Source: Galeruca laticollis (Eukaryota > Arthropoda > Insecta > Coleoptera > Chrysomelidae). From it: a stretch of DNA of 64,000 nt. The notes beneath the pieces are model-generated. The model did not search any database, was not told the DNA's origin, and saw only the letters and a list, made by a program, of their open reading frames with translations. Shown piece after piece: positions 52,976 to 63,870 of the stretch. The DNA lies in NCBI GenBank assembly GCA_963921935.1, contig OY998175.1:290044246-290108245 (forward strand), read 5' to 3'. Every line of letters starts with the position of its first letter. The stretch's first letter is position 1. Made by a program: the position numbers and the translations under genes.

Positions 52976-53500
52976 CGATAAGAAACAAGAACTGGATATC
53001 CTTGAAAAATTGGAAATTAGAAGACACTTAAGAAACCCACAATATGATGTCGGTAGTGAATAGATAAATCTAGGGAGTTCTCGACTTTTAAACTGTTTTC
53101 TTAAGTGATAATTGTAAAGATCAGCAGATATAGTTTTTCTGGTTTTCTATATCATTGCACAGTTATACTGATCTTAATTGGGAAAAAGATATCCAGGATA
53201 TCCCCATAGGGCTAATAATATTTAAGCATTTAAGCTTTAATATTTGTATTATCATATCTCCTTTTTTTATTAACATATAAATTAAGTCAGTCACAAGGTA
53301 ACCAAAAATAGTTATTAAACATCAGGTAGGCATCAAATGTAATGTATCTTCTGTCATTCTGGCAATGATATTTAATATCGAAACAATTGTCAAATTCCTT
53401 AGAATTTTTAACATTTGTTTCAATATATTGTGGAAGTATCTATAAACAGTAAGTTCCATTTAAGACAGTGTTATTTTGGTGATTTGCAGATTACTTACTC
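52976..53500 (+). mobile_element. PLE 3' tail, plus orientation
   Basis: Non-coding. By eye it is the reverse complement of 47360-47850, the tail of the minus PLE. Shared landmarks are AGAAACAAGAACTGGAT, AAATTAGAAGACACTTAAGA, ATCATTGCACAGTTATACTG and AACATCAGGTAGGCATC. The hammerhead-like core is at 53359-53391. It is truncated on its 5' side at 52976, before the GIY-YIG region. Confidence 0.7.
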
Positions 53501-53569
53501 CAGCTTTCACTAATGTTGAAACTGAACTTCCTCGGTTTAGTGATTAGTATACATAGAACCTAGAAATGA

Positions 53570-54110
53570 ACCTTCAGTAATGTATTCATTCTGATAATCA
53601 CACAGGAAGCAGAGGAAATGAAAAGACCAATACACCCTCCAGGAAACGTGCACGAACGTCTTTCAATGGCCCGGAGCATTTTTGTATCGTAGGAAAATAC
53701 TCCTAGGAAAAAGAGATTCGGAAGAAGAAGGAAAGCGGAAGAGAAGAACTCTGGCGGTATCTTTTGGGGCTGGATAAGTCCTTTGGAACTTTGATAACTC
53801 TAGCAGGCCTAGCAGAAACGGACGAGTGCAGCTTCTGTAGAGAGGAGGAGGGAACACCGTTTCACCTACTTCTAGAATGTCTTGCCATTGCTAGCCAACG
53901 CCAAAAATACTATCGTCAAGGAACTTGTAGAAGCGAGGATCTAAACTCGTTGAAGCCACCCCATATACTGAAATTCATCAGAACTCTGGAACTAGAGGGC
54001 GAGCTGTAGATATAGATGGCAGAAAGAACAACTCTGATAGGGGGGGGGCGGAATAGATCTTAAGGTTGGAAGGCAATGTAAGCCCGCTAATATGTAATCA
54101 ATAAATATAG
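53570..54110 (+). pseudogene. LINE C-terminal tail, copy 1
   Basis: Plus strand reads SFGTLITLAGLAETDECSFC, REEEGTPFHLLLECLAIASQ, RQKYYRQGTCRSEDLNSL, KPPHILKFIRTLELEGEL and stop. The CxxC...H....C cluster is the zinc-finger-like end that follows RNase H in insect LINEs. The stretch upstream (from about 53600) is frameshifted. Confidence 0.65.
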
Positions 54111-54189
54111 GTATTCTGTATTCATGAATTCTACACCGAAAAATTCAATGAGCTATCAAAATCCTGAGCTCCCAGCTTGATGGAAGAGG

Positions 54190-54700
54190 CAAGGATAACA
54201 GGGTCTCTTCAGTTTGTGTTTCTAGTCACTCAGGAATCAAAGGAAATGAAGAGACTAATACCAGGAAACGTGCACGAGCGCCTTTTAATGGCCGGAGCTT
54301 TTTTGTAGCTTAGGAAAATACTCCTAGAAAAAGAGATTTGGAAGAAAGAGGAAACCGAAAGAGAAGCACTCTGGCGGTGCCTTCCCGGGTTGGAACATTC
54401 CAAAGAGTTTCTGTGGAACTTTAACACTGCTAGATCCAAAAAATATTTTGATCTCAGTAGGATGGGCTACATCTCCTCACGGGATTTCTTACAGGACATT
54501 GCCGGCTTAGGAAGCACCTAATGAGAATAGGTCTAGCAGAAATTGACGAGTGTAGATTCTGTGGGGAGGAGGATGAAACTCCTGATCACCTAGTTCTGGA
54601 ATGCCTCGCCATTGCAAGCCAACACAAAAATGCTTTGGACAAGAAACTTGTAAGAGTGAGCACCTAACCTTGTTGAAGCCGTCCCAAATACTAGAGTTCA
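54190..54700 (+). pseudogene. LINE RNase H end and C-terminal tail, copy 2
   Basis: VCVSSHSGIKGNEETN is the last RNase H motif (SHxGIxGNE.AD). Frameshifted text leads to LSRMGYISSRDFLQDIAG and LMRIGLAEIDECRFCGEEDE, TPDHLVLECLAIASQHK. The same CxxC..H..C tail as in copies 1 and 3, but in a different, less degenerate subfamily version. Confidence 0.6.
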
Positions 54701-55040
54701 TTGGAAGGCGAAAGAGAAGAATTCTGGCGGTATCTTTCGGGGCTGTATGAGTCCTTTGGAACTTTGACAACTCTAGCATGCCTAGCAGGAACGGACGAGT
54801 GCAGCTTCTGTAGGGAGGAGGAGGGAACACCGTTTCACCTACTTCTAGAATGTCTTGCCATTGCTTACCAACGCCAAAAATACTATGGACAAGGAACTTG
54901 TAGAAGCGAGGATCTAAATTCGTTGAAGCCACCCCATATACTGAAATTCATTTGAACTTTGGAACTAGAAGGCGAGCTGTAGATATAGATGGCAGGAAGG
55001 ACAAGGGGAGGGGGCACAATAGACCTCAAGGCTGCAAGGT
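54700..55040 (+). pseudogene. LINE C-terminal tail, copy 3
   Basis: EGEREEFWRYLSGLYESFGT, LACLAGTDECSFCREEEGTP, FHLLLECLAIAYQRQKYYGQ and GTCRSEDLNSLKPPHILKFI. Close to copy 1 in both sequence and the downstream non-coding end (CAATAAATA.AGGTATTCTG in both). Joined directly to copy 2. Confidence 0.65.
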
Positions 55041-55985
55041 AAAGTAAGCCCATTAACATTCAGTCAATAAATAAAGGTATTCTGCATTCATGAACTCTAC
55101 CGAAAAATTCAATGATTTTGTAAGGTAACTGAGAATTAGCTTCTGGGAGTCACAAGCCTTGTTTTGTCAGCCCACAAAGGTGTCAATTTCACAACGATTC
55201 ATTGCACTAATGAAAAATTTTCAACTGCGTCGATGACTATAGCCTTCTATTTTAGATATTGGGTTGGTGTAAAACGTTGTAGTTGCTCATTCTGCTGCTG
55301 ATTTGGCGTAGTAGTTATTGATTTTCTTCGGGTAGATTGAAAAGGGAGATGACCCCTGGCCATTTTTCCACCTTTCTAAAATGGGCTGGATGGACGATGA
55401 GCTAAATGGGACAACTCTTGGGAGGATGCAGAATGGGCTAGCTGTAGCATAAGTGCTGTAGGACCAACTTTCCCTTCCAACTCTACAGATACAGAAAACT
55501 CTGTTCATCAACAAAAAGATCCAAATTCCATTTTCAATTAGGCTTCGTTTCTTGCCGGGGTCACTAATGTTGATATAATTGGGTGCAATGTTCCATATTT
55601 TTAATAAAAAAACTTTATTTTAGAATACCCTTGACATGCCAAACATTGAAAGAATTAACAATTTTAAGTTTCGTTATTAAGCACGCACTTTTGTTATAAA
55701 CATTCGTTTTTTGAGGTAAGACCAACATAAATAATATAATGATTCCAGTTATTATAGACCGAGAGCCTAGGTCCAAAATTCAACGTGATAGAACATATGT
55801 AAAATTTGTAGTTGAAATTATAGTAATTGATTTGGAGACTAAGAAAATGCCACATTCCCAGCAATAAAAGTGGTGACATTGAGCGGGAGTTGGGGGTGGA
55901 AAATATAAATTTTCACGAGAAAAAAAACGTGATAAAACACCCAACTGAAAATTGGTTTCTGCGTAGTTTTGAGTAGTATAATGAA
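55041..55985. other. Spacer, nothing recognised
   Basis: No coding region or repeat identified. ORFs here are short and match nothing I know. Confidence 0.4.
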
Positions 55986-56970
55986 GAAAAATGAAAGGTT
56001 TTAAGGATTAAAACTATCTTTTCCGCATCTGTGGCCCTGAACAATATTCTATCATGAAATTGTTACTTGTATACGTTTCGGGGGATGTATCGTGCTAACA
56101 AACCGAAATTTCTTCAAAAACAACCAAAAATTTAGTGTATCTAGTCAACTGAAAATCAATAGAGTTCATCTCTGGCACACCATGAACAAGAATCATGAAA
56201 TTGATCAAGCGTATACTCTCTGGAGGCTGTATCGTGCTAACAAACTGAAAACTCTCCAAAAATGACAAAAATTTGGTACTCCAAGTACCCGTTGTACTGG
56301 CTTTAGGGAGCTGACTATCAATAGAGTTTAGCTTTGATAATATCCAATTATAAAATTGGTCACTTGTATATACTCCGGAGGCTGTATCGTACTAACAAAC
56401 TGAAACTTCTCCAAAAATGACAAAAATATCGTACTTAAAGTTCTGTAGCACCTGTTGTATAGGTTCTGGTGAGCTGAAAATCGACAGGGTTCATCAGTGA
56501 CATGTCCTGAATAATATTCAATCATAAAATTGGTGACTTGTTGAACTCCGGAGGCTGTATCGTGCTAACAAACTGAAATTTCTCAAAAAAATTATAAAAT
56601 GTCGTACTTCAAGTACCATAGCACCCGTTGTACTCTCTCTGGTGAGCTGAAAATCAATAGGGTTCATCTGTGACATGTTCTTAACAATAGTCAATTATAA
56701 AATTGGTGACTTATTGCACTCCCGAGGCTGTATCGTGCTAAAACGACATGTAAGGAAAAGTGGCCGACGACAACGACGACGACGACGACGACAACGACGA
56801 CGACGACATACACACAGGATTTTTTTTGTAAAAACCGTTTTTTTCGTGTTGCTAATGATGGAAAACATAAAAATAACTAAAAAAAATTCAAAATTCCAAC
56901 TTTTTTCGGGGTAAACCAATACTTTTCTCGCATATAGATAGGTTGGGTGGAAAAGTAAAAATTGCTAGCA
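55986..56970. repeat. piggyBac-linked repeat block 1
   Basis: Opens with a leader (CTTTTCCGCATCTGTGGCCC, TGAACAATATTCTATCAT) like the piggyBac leader at 17100-17170. Then come ~173-bp repeats with ATAAAATTGGT anchors at 56350, 56524 and 56697 and two more degenerate ones before them. It ends with a unique segment: ACACAGGATTTTTTTT, GGGGTAAACCAATACTTT, GATAGGTTGGGTGGAAAAGT. No transposase. Probably a non-autonomous derivative. Confidence 0.7.
56764..56808. repeat. (ACG)n microsatellite
   Basis: About 14 ACG/ACA triplets inserted after GTGGCCG in block 1. Block 2 has only ACGACAAC at the same place (58094-58101), so this is a local expansion. It produces an arginine-rich spurious ORF. Confidence 0.9.
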
Positions 56971-57325
56971 TTGAAAATGCAGACTAAGAGGTCAACAGCA
57001 GTGGTCCAAAAGTCCAAATTTTTTTCGAAAAAATACATGATAAGGTACACTGCTGCCAATTGGCATGCTCATTTATTGTCATTTGAAAAATACATTCAAA
57101 ATGCCGGCATAGAAATAGATCCATTTTATACCGAAAAAGATGAAAAACATTCGCGAAGTGTGGTGTACGCTTATCAGCAGATGTGTGGTCGATTTATTCT
57201 ATGCTTAAAAGCACCTTAAAATATTAAAACATCGTTGATATTTCGTAATTCAACTAGTTGATACCGTTTCTCAAACAGAAAAGTTGAGGTTATAAACCAA
57301 AATAAAATAAACGGTTTTAAAAATT
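56971..57325. other. Unique stretch between repeat blocks
   Basis: Contains an 85-codon plus-strand ORF (56962-57219; KKYMIRYTAANWHAHLLSFE, RSVVYAYQQMCGRFILCL). It is of normal composition but matches no family I recognise and has no clear start context. Confidence 0.3.
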
Positions 57326-58262
57326 AAAACTAACTTTTGCGCATCTGCGGCCCTGAATAATATTATATCATAAAATTGTCACTTGTATACACTTCGGAGA
57401 TGTATCGTGCTAACAAACTGAAATTGGTCCAAAAATATCTGAATTTATAGGACCCGCTGTACTCGCTCTAGTCAGCTGAAAACCAATAGGGCACATCTGT
57501 GAGATACCTTGAACAATATTCAATCATAAAATTGGTCACTAGTATACACTCTGGAGTCTGTATCTTGCTAACAAACTGAAAATTCTCCAAAAATGACAAA
57601 AATTTGGTACTGCAAGTACCATAGAAACCGTTGTACTGTCTTTAGTGGGCTGAACATCACTTTGAGACGCCCTGAATAATATCCAATCATAAAATTGGTT
57701 ACTTGTATTACTCCGGAGGCTGTATCGTGCTAACAAACTGATATTTCTCCAAAAATGTCGTACTTAAAGTGCTATAGCACCTGTTGTACTAGCTTTGGTG
57801 AGCTGAAAATCCATAAGGTTCATATGTGAGATGTCCTGAATAATATTCAATCATAAAATTGGTGACTTGTTGAACTCCGGAGGCTGTATCGTCCTAATAA
57901 ACTGAAACTTCTCAAAAAATGACTAAAATGTCGTACTTCTAGTACCATAGCACCCGTTATGCCGGCTCTGGTGAGCTGAAAATCAATAGGGTTCATCTGT
58001 GATATGTCCTGAATAATACTCAATCATAAAATTGGTGACTTATTGCACTCCCGAGGCTGTATCGTCCTAACAAGACATGTAAGAAAAAGTGGCCGACGAC
58101 AACATACACACAGGATTTTTTTTCTAAAAACCGTTTTTTTGGATTGTTGTTGATGTAAAACAGAAAAATAACTCGAAAAAATTTTTCAAATTTCAAACTT
58201 TCTTTGGGGTAAACCAATACTTTCCTCGCTTATTAGATAGGTTGGGCGGAAAAGTAAAAATT
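57326..58262. repeat. piggyBac-linked repeat block 2
   Basis: The same architecture as block 1: leader CTTTTGCGCATCTGCGGCCC, repeat anchors ATAAAATTGG at 57524, 57689, 57853 and 58025 (165, 164 and 172 bp apart), then the ACACAGGATTTTTTTT to GATAGGTTGGGCGGAAAAGT end. A close paralogue of block 1, about 1.3 kb downstream in the same orientation. Confidence 0.75.
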
Positions 58263-60104
58263 AAAAAATTTTTAAAGAGAAATCTAATTATTTTTCTGTT
58301 GAAAGCTCCAGATTCCCAGCTTTTAATGATCAAAGTAAGGAGATGTATCAGTGAATGCTTGAGTGCTCAGTATAAAATAGAAATATTTTGTAAAGTTATG
58401 AATCCAGATGTTTGGTGTTCGTATGGTGTGTTGCATAACTACATCTGTTGCAGTCCTCATATGCCACCGGGGTAATTACGCAGCACACCATACCTAAAAC
58501 TTTTATATTTTTGACAATAGAATTTGCGTTTGCTTTTTACGTCAGGATATTCCCTTATATTTAATTATTGCTTTATTTCACTCTCTTCACATTACGGACC
58601 AAAGAAAAAAAGTAAATTACTCTACGAACTAGTGTCTGAAATAAATAATTTATTTCTATCAAAATTCTGATAAAACTAACGGTAGTGGAAGAAATATTTT
58701 AAGCAATTTATATGTACATTTTTTTTTTGATTCATGTGATAGTCGACAATATTCACATTCGTCAAAATGGGTTACTTTACACACTTGTTGCATAAATAAC
58801 AATTTTTGTTTTGTTCTAGTTTTTAATGAATATTGTCAACTAAAGATGAATGTTTTTGGTCGACAATTACATTAATAGCATAGATTTGTTTAAGAAATAT
58901 AAATGATTTCGTCCCCACTCAAAGAGGTTTCTGATTTTGAATAATATAAGAAAAATTATTAAAAAATATCAAAATTGAAGCTGCATCTGAGGACTTCCGA
59001 GAAAAAATCTTTACTGCCGTGACTAACAAAGAAACGGATAATGTTTTAACTAAGTTCCCATCTATTATATTTTATTTTTCTTATGTATTAATATCATTAT
59101 AGCTATTACATAAGTTGTTTTGATACAAGTTTCTTTGAATATCTTTTTAGTTTCTTGATTAGTATATATTTAGTGTCTGAGGACAGACCAAATTATCAGG
59201 ATGGCCGAGTGTTATATTTTATTTTGCGAACCGTGTTTTTAGTACAAGATATACTTTCGAACACGTGTGTGTTGTTTACGTTATTCGATATTATATTATC
59301 ATTCTCATGAAATGGTTACGCCCGGTGGTGAAGGGTGAAGAGAGCTGTTTGGGATTTATATGGGTAAAAATGTTTAGTCTAGATATAACCACAAGACCGA
59401 AGGGAATAAAGTTAGATAGTTACAGTAACACCGAGTTTCATTATAGTATTTAACAATTTCTAATCTTACACATCCTATCTCATCATCATCATATAATCAT
59501 ATCTAGTACTTCTTACACATTTTCAAGCTTTTGAAAATGATATTACTATAACCATATATCTATACAAAAGTACGGTAATTTGCCTATGTAATATATCTTA
59601 ATTTGATATACCCCTTTCAAGATTAACAATAATTCAACTACGTATATAATATCGATATTATTTCAGTTTCGAAGATTATACAGTTCCGATTCCCAATTTA
59701 ATTAAACCTTATTTCGATTCTCACATAAAAGCCATACTTACAGATTAGATTACAATGTGTTGTACACCTATATTCCTTTTGTTAAATTCGCTTCAAAGGA
59801 TAAGTAGAGGCAAACAAGATGTAAGTGGAGCTTTTATTACAGTATGTGTTTGTCATGAAAGCAATTTGTACACAATATTATCTGAGCTACGTGAGACGGA
59901 TGACGATAAAATACATACAAATAAAAATTATATAGTAGTATAATATTTATTTGTAACATACATAATATAGTTTACAATTTCGCAAATATATAAGGAATTA
60001 ATATAGGATTGGAGATAGTTTAAACCAACATATCAAACAGGGGTTTGTTATTCCAGCTTGTTAAAATCCATGTGGTAGTGCACGAACAATAAAAGTATTG
60101 AAAT
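58263..60104. other. Spacer, nothing recognised
   Basis: Short ORFs at 58242-58475, 59265-59453 and 59755-59943 have no recognisable homology or splice context. I leave them uncalled. Confidence 0.4.
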
Positions 60105-62510
60105 TTACTGTATTGACCCTTATTTCGTGGAATCTACTCATATTACTGTTTTAAAGGAAACTAACTGTTTCTAGATAAATCCACAATATATTGAAAAAAA
60201 TGTTAAAAATTCTATGAAATTGAAAATTGTTTCATCGTCAGAATGACAAGAGTTACATTTCATTTGAAGCTTACCTGATGTTTAATAATTATTTTTGGCT
60301 AGACCAAGAAGACCTTGTAGTTGACTTAGTATATATTAATAAGAAAATCAAGAATATATGATATTACAAATATTGAAGCTTAGATATAATTAGCCCTATG
60401 GGGATATCTGGAATATATTTTTTCCATTTGAGATCAGTATAACTGTGCAATGATATAGATAACCAGGAAAACTATGTTTGCTGATCTTTACATTTATCAC
60501 TTCCGAAGACAGTTTAAAAACGGAATACTACCTAAATTTATCTGTTCATTGACGACTCGATATTGTGGGTTTCTTAAGTGTCTTCTAATTTCCAATTCTT
60601 AAAAGAAATTCAGTTCTTGTTTCTTATCACAAATATGTAGTGCTTCTAGTTTTGTGTTGGGTGTCAAAGAATATTTGTAATCAAGTACCTAAATGTTTTG
60701 CGTAGTGGGAATTATCTGGTTGTTTCAATCTGTATGCTCGTAAGTATTCAAAATTTCTAAGCGTTTGACCAAAATAGACAGCAATACATTCTGAATATTT
60801 AAGTTTATATATAGCAGATTTCTTTAATGGAGATATTTTTGTTTTTACAGTTAACAATTTTGTACTCACATTACTTTCTGTTTTAAAAGAAATTGTTGTT
60901 TTTGTTGCTAAAGATATTATCTTTGAAATATTAAAAATATTACATGCATATGTGGGTTTTATAGTTTGTTATTCCTTTAGTTTGTTTAGGAGATATTAGT
61001 TGTAACTCCACTTTTTCCTCTTTTTAATTAATTAATTTCTTTATCATATGTAATGAATAACCGTTGGATGTTGCTATATGTTTAATTGTATTAATTTCTC
61101 AAAATTACATTTGTTCATAGGAACTGAAAAAGCTTTATGTGTCATTGAATTATATGCTGCTAATTTATGTAACATGGGATGATTCGAGTTATATGGAATA
61201 GTTACATCATTATGTGTTGGATTTCTGTAAATTGAATAATCAAGTACATTATTACCGCTTTGAATTTTTAAATCAGGAAAATTGATTGAGTTATTCTCTT
61301 CAACTTCTAATGTAAATTTAATTTTTGGGTGTAAATTATTAATATGGTTGAAAAATACATCTAATTGTCGTTCACTACCCATAAAACAAGCTAATATGTC
61401 ATCTACATATCTATACCAAAATAAAACATTTTTAAAAATATTACTTTGAAATATCTTTCTTTCCATACTGTCCATGAAAATGTTTGCCAAAATTGGTGTT
61501 ATAGGGCTCCCTATTGGAAATCCTTCATTTTGAATATATATCTTATTGTCAAAGGTGAAATAATTCTGATTTATACATACATCAAATAAATTAAGTTTGT
61601 ATATATGATATTATTCCTGGATTATTTTAATTGAGTATTTGGATATATATCCGTAATTATTCAGTGTATTGTTAATTTTTTCTGCTAATATTTTATTAGG
61701 AGTATTAACATAAGAATCTACAGGACTAATTGGTTTCGTTATTTTGTGTAATTTCACGATTCCATATATTTGTGGAGACTGAGGATTTTTATTTACGATG
61801 AACTTCTTTCCATAATTACTTTAAAGATAATTTCAAATACTAACAATATTTGTTAAATTATTAGAAAACGCCTTTGTTGAGTCTACTCTAAGAAATTTTT
61901 TTATCGCTAGATTCTATAAAGTTATATATCTCAGTTTTGAATATGATAGTGTTGTTCCCCTTGTCATATATTGTAATTGTTAGGTTATAGTTTTCTACTT
62001 TCTTTTTGATTGAAATTGAAACTGTAATGTCATTTTCTGTTTGACGTTTAACCGTTGACGGTTCAATACTTTCGATTAAATTGGCAATTTTTAATTTCTC
62101 ACAAAGAAAATTATTTGCATTTGATTTTAAAGCTAGTTATAATTCTGTAGTTATTATTTGTTCAATATAATTCATAAATTTTGTAGGTACACTGTACTTT
62201 AAACCTATTTCACTATTTATAAAATTAGTGTGGGAAAGGTTTTCAAATAGTGATGGAAAGTGTGTTGGTATGTAAGTACTTACAGTTTCGTGATGTTTAG
62301 AGTATTATATTCTATGTTGTGTGTGTTCAAGTTTTTCTTCTTGTTTCTCAAATTTCTTGTGTTTCATCGTGCTGACACTTTCTCTTATTTTGTCATCTAA
62401 ACAGCCAAATTTTACTGGATGTAATTGGAACGTGAGTTCAGAATGTAAATTTTTATGTAATTGTCTAAGCAGTCTCTTTCTGTAAACCATTTTTTAGATT
62501 CTTATTTAAA
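60105..62510 (-). mobile_element. Nearly full-length Penelope-like element
   Basis: Minus strand order: N-terminal region (62490-62305), RT (about 62300-61074), GIY-YIG endonuclease (about 60900-60660) and a ~550-bp 3' tail that ends at about 60107 with the same GTATTGACCCTTATTTCGTG sequence as the other PLE tails. A hammerhead-like core lies at 60222-60241. Several frameshifts. Confidence 0.8.
60660..62490 (-). pseudogene. Penelope-like RT and GIY-YIG endonuclease, broken
   Basis: N-terminus MVYRKRLLRQLHKNLHSELT with FGCLDDKIRESVS. The RT part includes TVKRQTENDITVSI, NLTITIYDKGN, KLHKITKPISPVDSYVN, FDNKIYIQNEGFPIGSPITP, ILANIFMDSMERKIFQ, NVLFWYRYVDDILACFMGSE (catalytic YVDD), IKFTLEVEENNSINFPDLKI and YSIYRNPTHNDVTIPYNSNH. 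The linker and endonuclease read STKLLTVKTKISPLKKSAIY, KLKYSECIAVYFGQTLRNF and RAYRLKQPDNSHYAKHL. The usual ExxEH His/Glu region of GIY-YIG is shortened here. At least four frame breaks (near 62300, 61800, 61620 and 61070). Not functional. Confidence 0.85.
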
Positions 62511-62696
62511 CCATACTCGTTGTGCACATTTTATAGCTTTTTGTACTTGATGTGTTTTAGTATGGTATTTTATATTTATATAACTTGATATTACTCCTTT
62601 CCTAATAGGCCAGGCGGTTGGGCGATAAAATCGTTCAAAACCGTAAAAAAATGTTGGCAAAGCTTTTATTGTTTTAAATGGTTTATTAGGGTGTGA
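62511..62696. other. Short spacer
   Basis: Nothing recognised between the PLE and the tandem repeat. Confidence 0.35.
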
Positions 62697-63075
62697 TTAT
62701 CAAGAATGTAGGTTTTCTCCACACCCTTAAGGCCCGTGTCGATCTCTGTGAGGCTACAAAGTACACATTTTTGGTTTTCTGGTAATATCTCGTTTTCTCT
62801 TTATCGTACGGCCAAAATAGTCCTACATTAAACTAAAGGTGACAAAATCCTGTACAAAATAGTTCCCGATCGTTTTTTCATGGGACTTACAGTTTCAGAG
62901 TATCAATAATCTAGGTTTTCCCCACACCCTTAAGGCCCGCGTGCGTCGATCTCATTGATGCTACGAAGGTACATATTTTTAGTTTAGGTCCTATATGAGA
63001 TTAAAGATGACAAAGTTCTTTACGAAATAGTTCCCTATCATTTTTTCATGGGACTCATAGTTTCGGAGTAATAGC
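62697..63075. repeat. Diverged tandem repeat, two ~205-bp units
   Basis: Unit 1 starts about 62697 and unit 2 about 62903. Both contain GTAGGTTTT or CTAGGTTTT, then CCACACCCTTAAGGCCCG, then GTCGATCTC, later GACAAA.T and ATAGTTCCC.ATC, and end TTTTTTCATGGGACT.A. The second unit carries small indels. No ORF. Probably the non-coding end of a retroelement. Confidence 0.75.
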
Positions 63076-63551
63076 CGCGCGAAGTTGTGCGAGTTTTGAC
63101 AAATACAGTAAATATCGATTCTGGCTTACCAAATTTCACTCTTCTCTCGTTCTGGTGACTGACAATTTGTTCTATTTCTTTTATGACTATGTATAAGTAG
63201 TTCATATTCACCATTGATTATAAATTATAAGTATGTGTTGTGTCGTCTGCAGTATATTATAAGCTTCTGTTTAAAAATTTATTTCGTAATTCTAACGGCT
63301 GTTTGTTTCTAAGAATACGGGAAGGGTATCGCAGGTATAAATCCGGTCTATTTCAGGGACCGTGCTAATGCAGGCAGATGCGGAACAGGCCCGGCTGTTA
63401 GATGGGGAGAGTACACTGTTGCCTACGTAGCAGCGTCACATCCCATTTCGTAGTTTCGTCTATTCAATATTCCAGTGTAGCCTTGTGTGCCTAAGAAGTC
63501 GGTCGATCACGCGCTTACGTATACGGAAAATATAACGATTTCTGTATAACG
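63076..63551. promoter_or_regulatory. Upstream region of the last gene
   Basis: More GC-rich than most of the window. It leads directly to the ATG at 63552. No specific promoter motif could be assigned with confidence. Confidence 0.25.
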
Positions 63552-63777
63552 ATGCCAGAACAAAATAATTGCTTTGTATGTGAGAAGACTTTGAAGGAAG
63601 GGAAAACTCTTGAAGTGAAGGCGAGAGGTTTGAACTCTTTCAAAGAAGCAAGTGTTAGCAGAAAAGACAATGAAGTGGATCAGCTTCGAGGTCTGAATTC
63701 AGTGATCATTCATGTGAAATGTCGTAAAACATATACGAGAGAAAGGAGTATAATTGCTGCCATAAGAGCGAATACAG
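63552..63777 (+). CDS. First exon of an uncharacterised zinc-finger-like protein
   Basis: The ATG at 63552 opens MPEQNNCFVCEKTLKEGKTL, then ARGLNSFKEASVSRKDNEV and SVIIHVKCRKTYTRER, ending in RANTG at a GTAAGA donor (63778). The CxxC....H..C arrangement looks like a small treble-clef-type zinc-binding module. I associate this beginning with a multi-copy protein family common in insect and cnidarian genomes, often repeat-borne. That is recollection, not a search result. No catalytic residues in this exon. Confidence 0.5.
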
Positions 63778-63870
63778 GTAAGAGTTAGTCGTATATGACT
63801 TTTGTAAAATAGAATAGATTCCCAGTCTCTTTAGCGGAAAATTTCGCATGAAAATGATTGACGTTCGAAG

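Noticed and set aside
56675..56914. Arginine-rich ORF (RRQRRRRRRQRRRR)
   Set aside because: Produced by the (ACG)n microsatellite; absent in the paralogous block.
56350..58080. CRISPR-like regularly spaced repeats
   Set aside because: The repeated text covers nearly the whole ~170-bp period with no unique spacers, so it is a tandem satellite in eukaryotic DNA.
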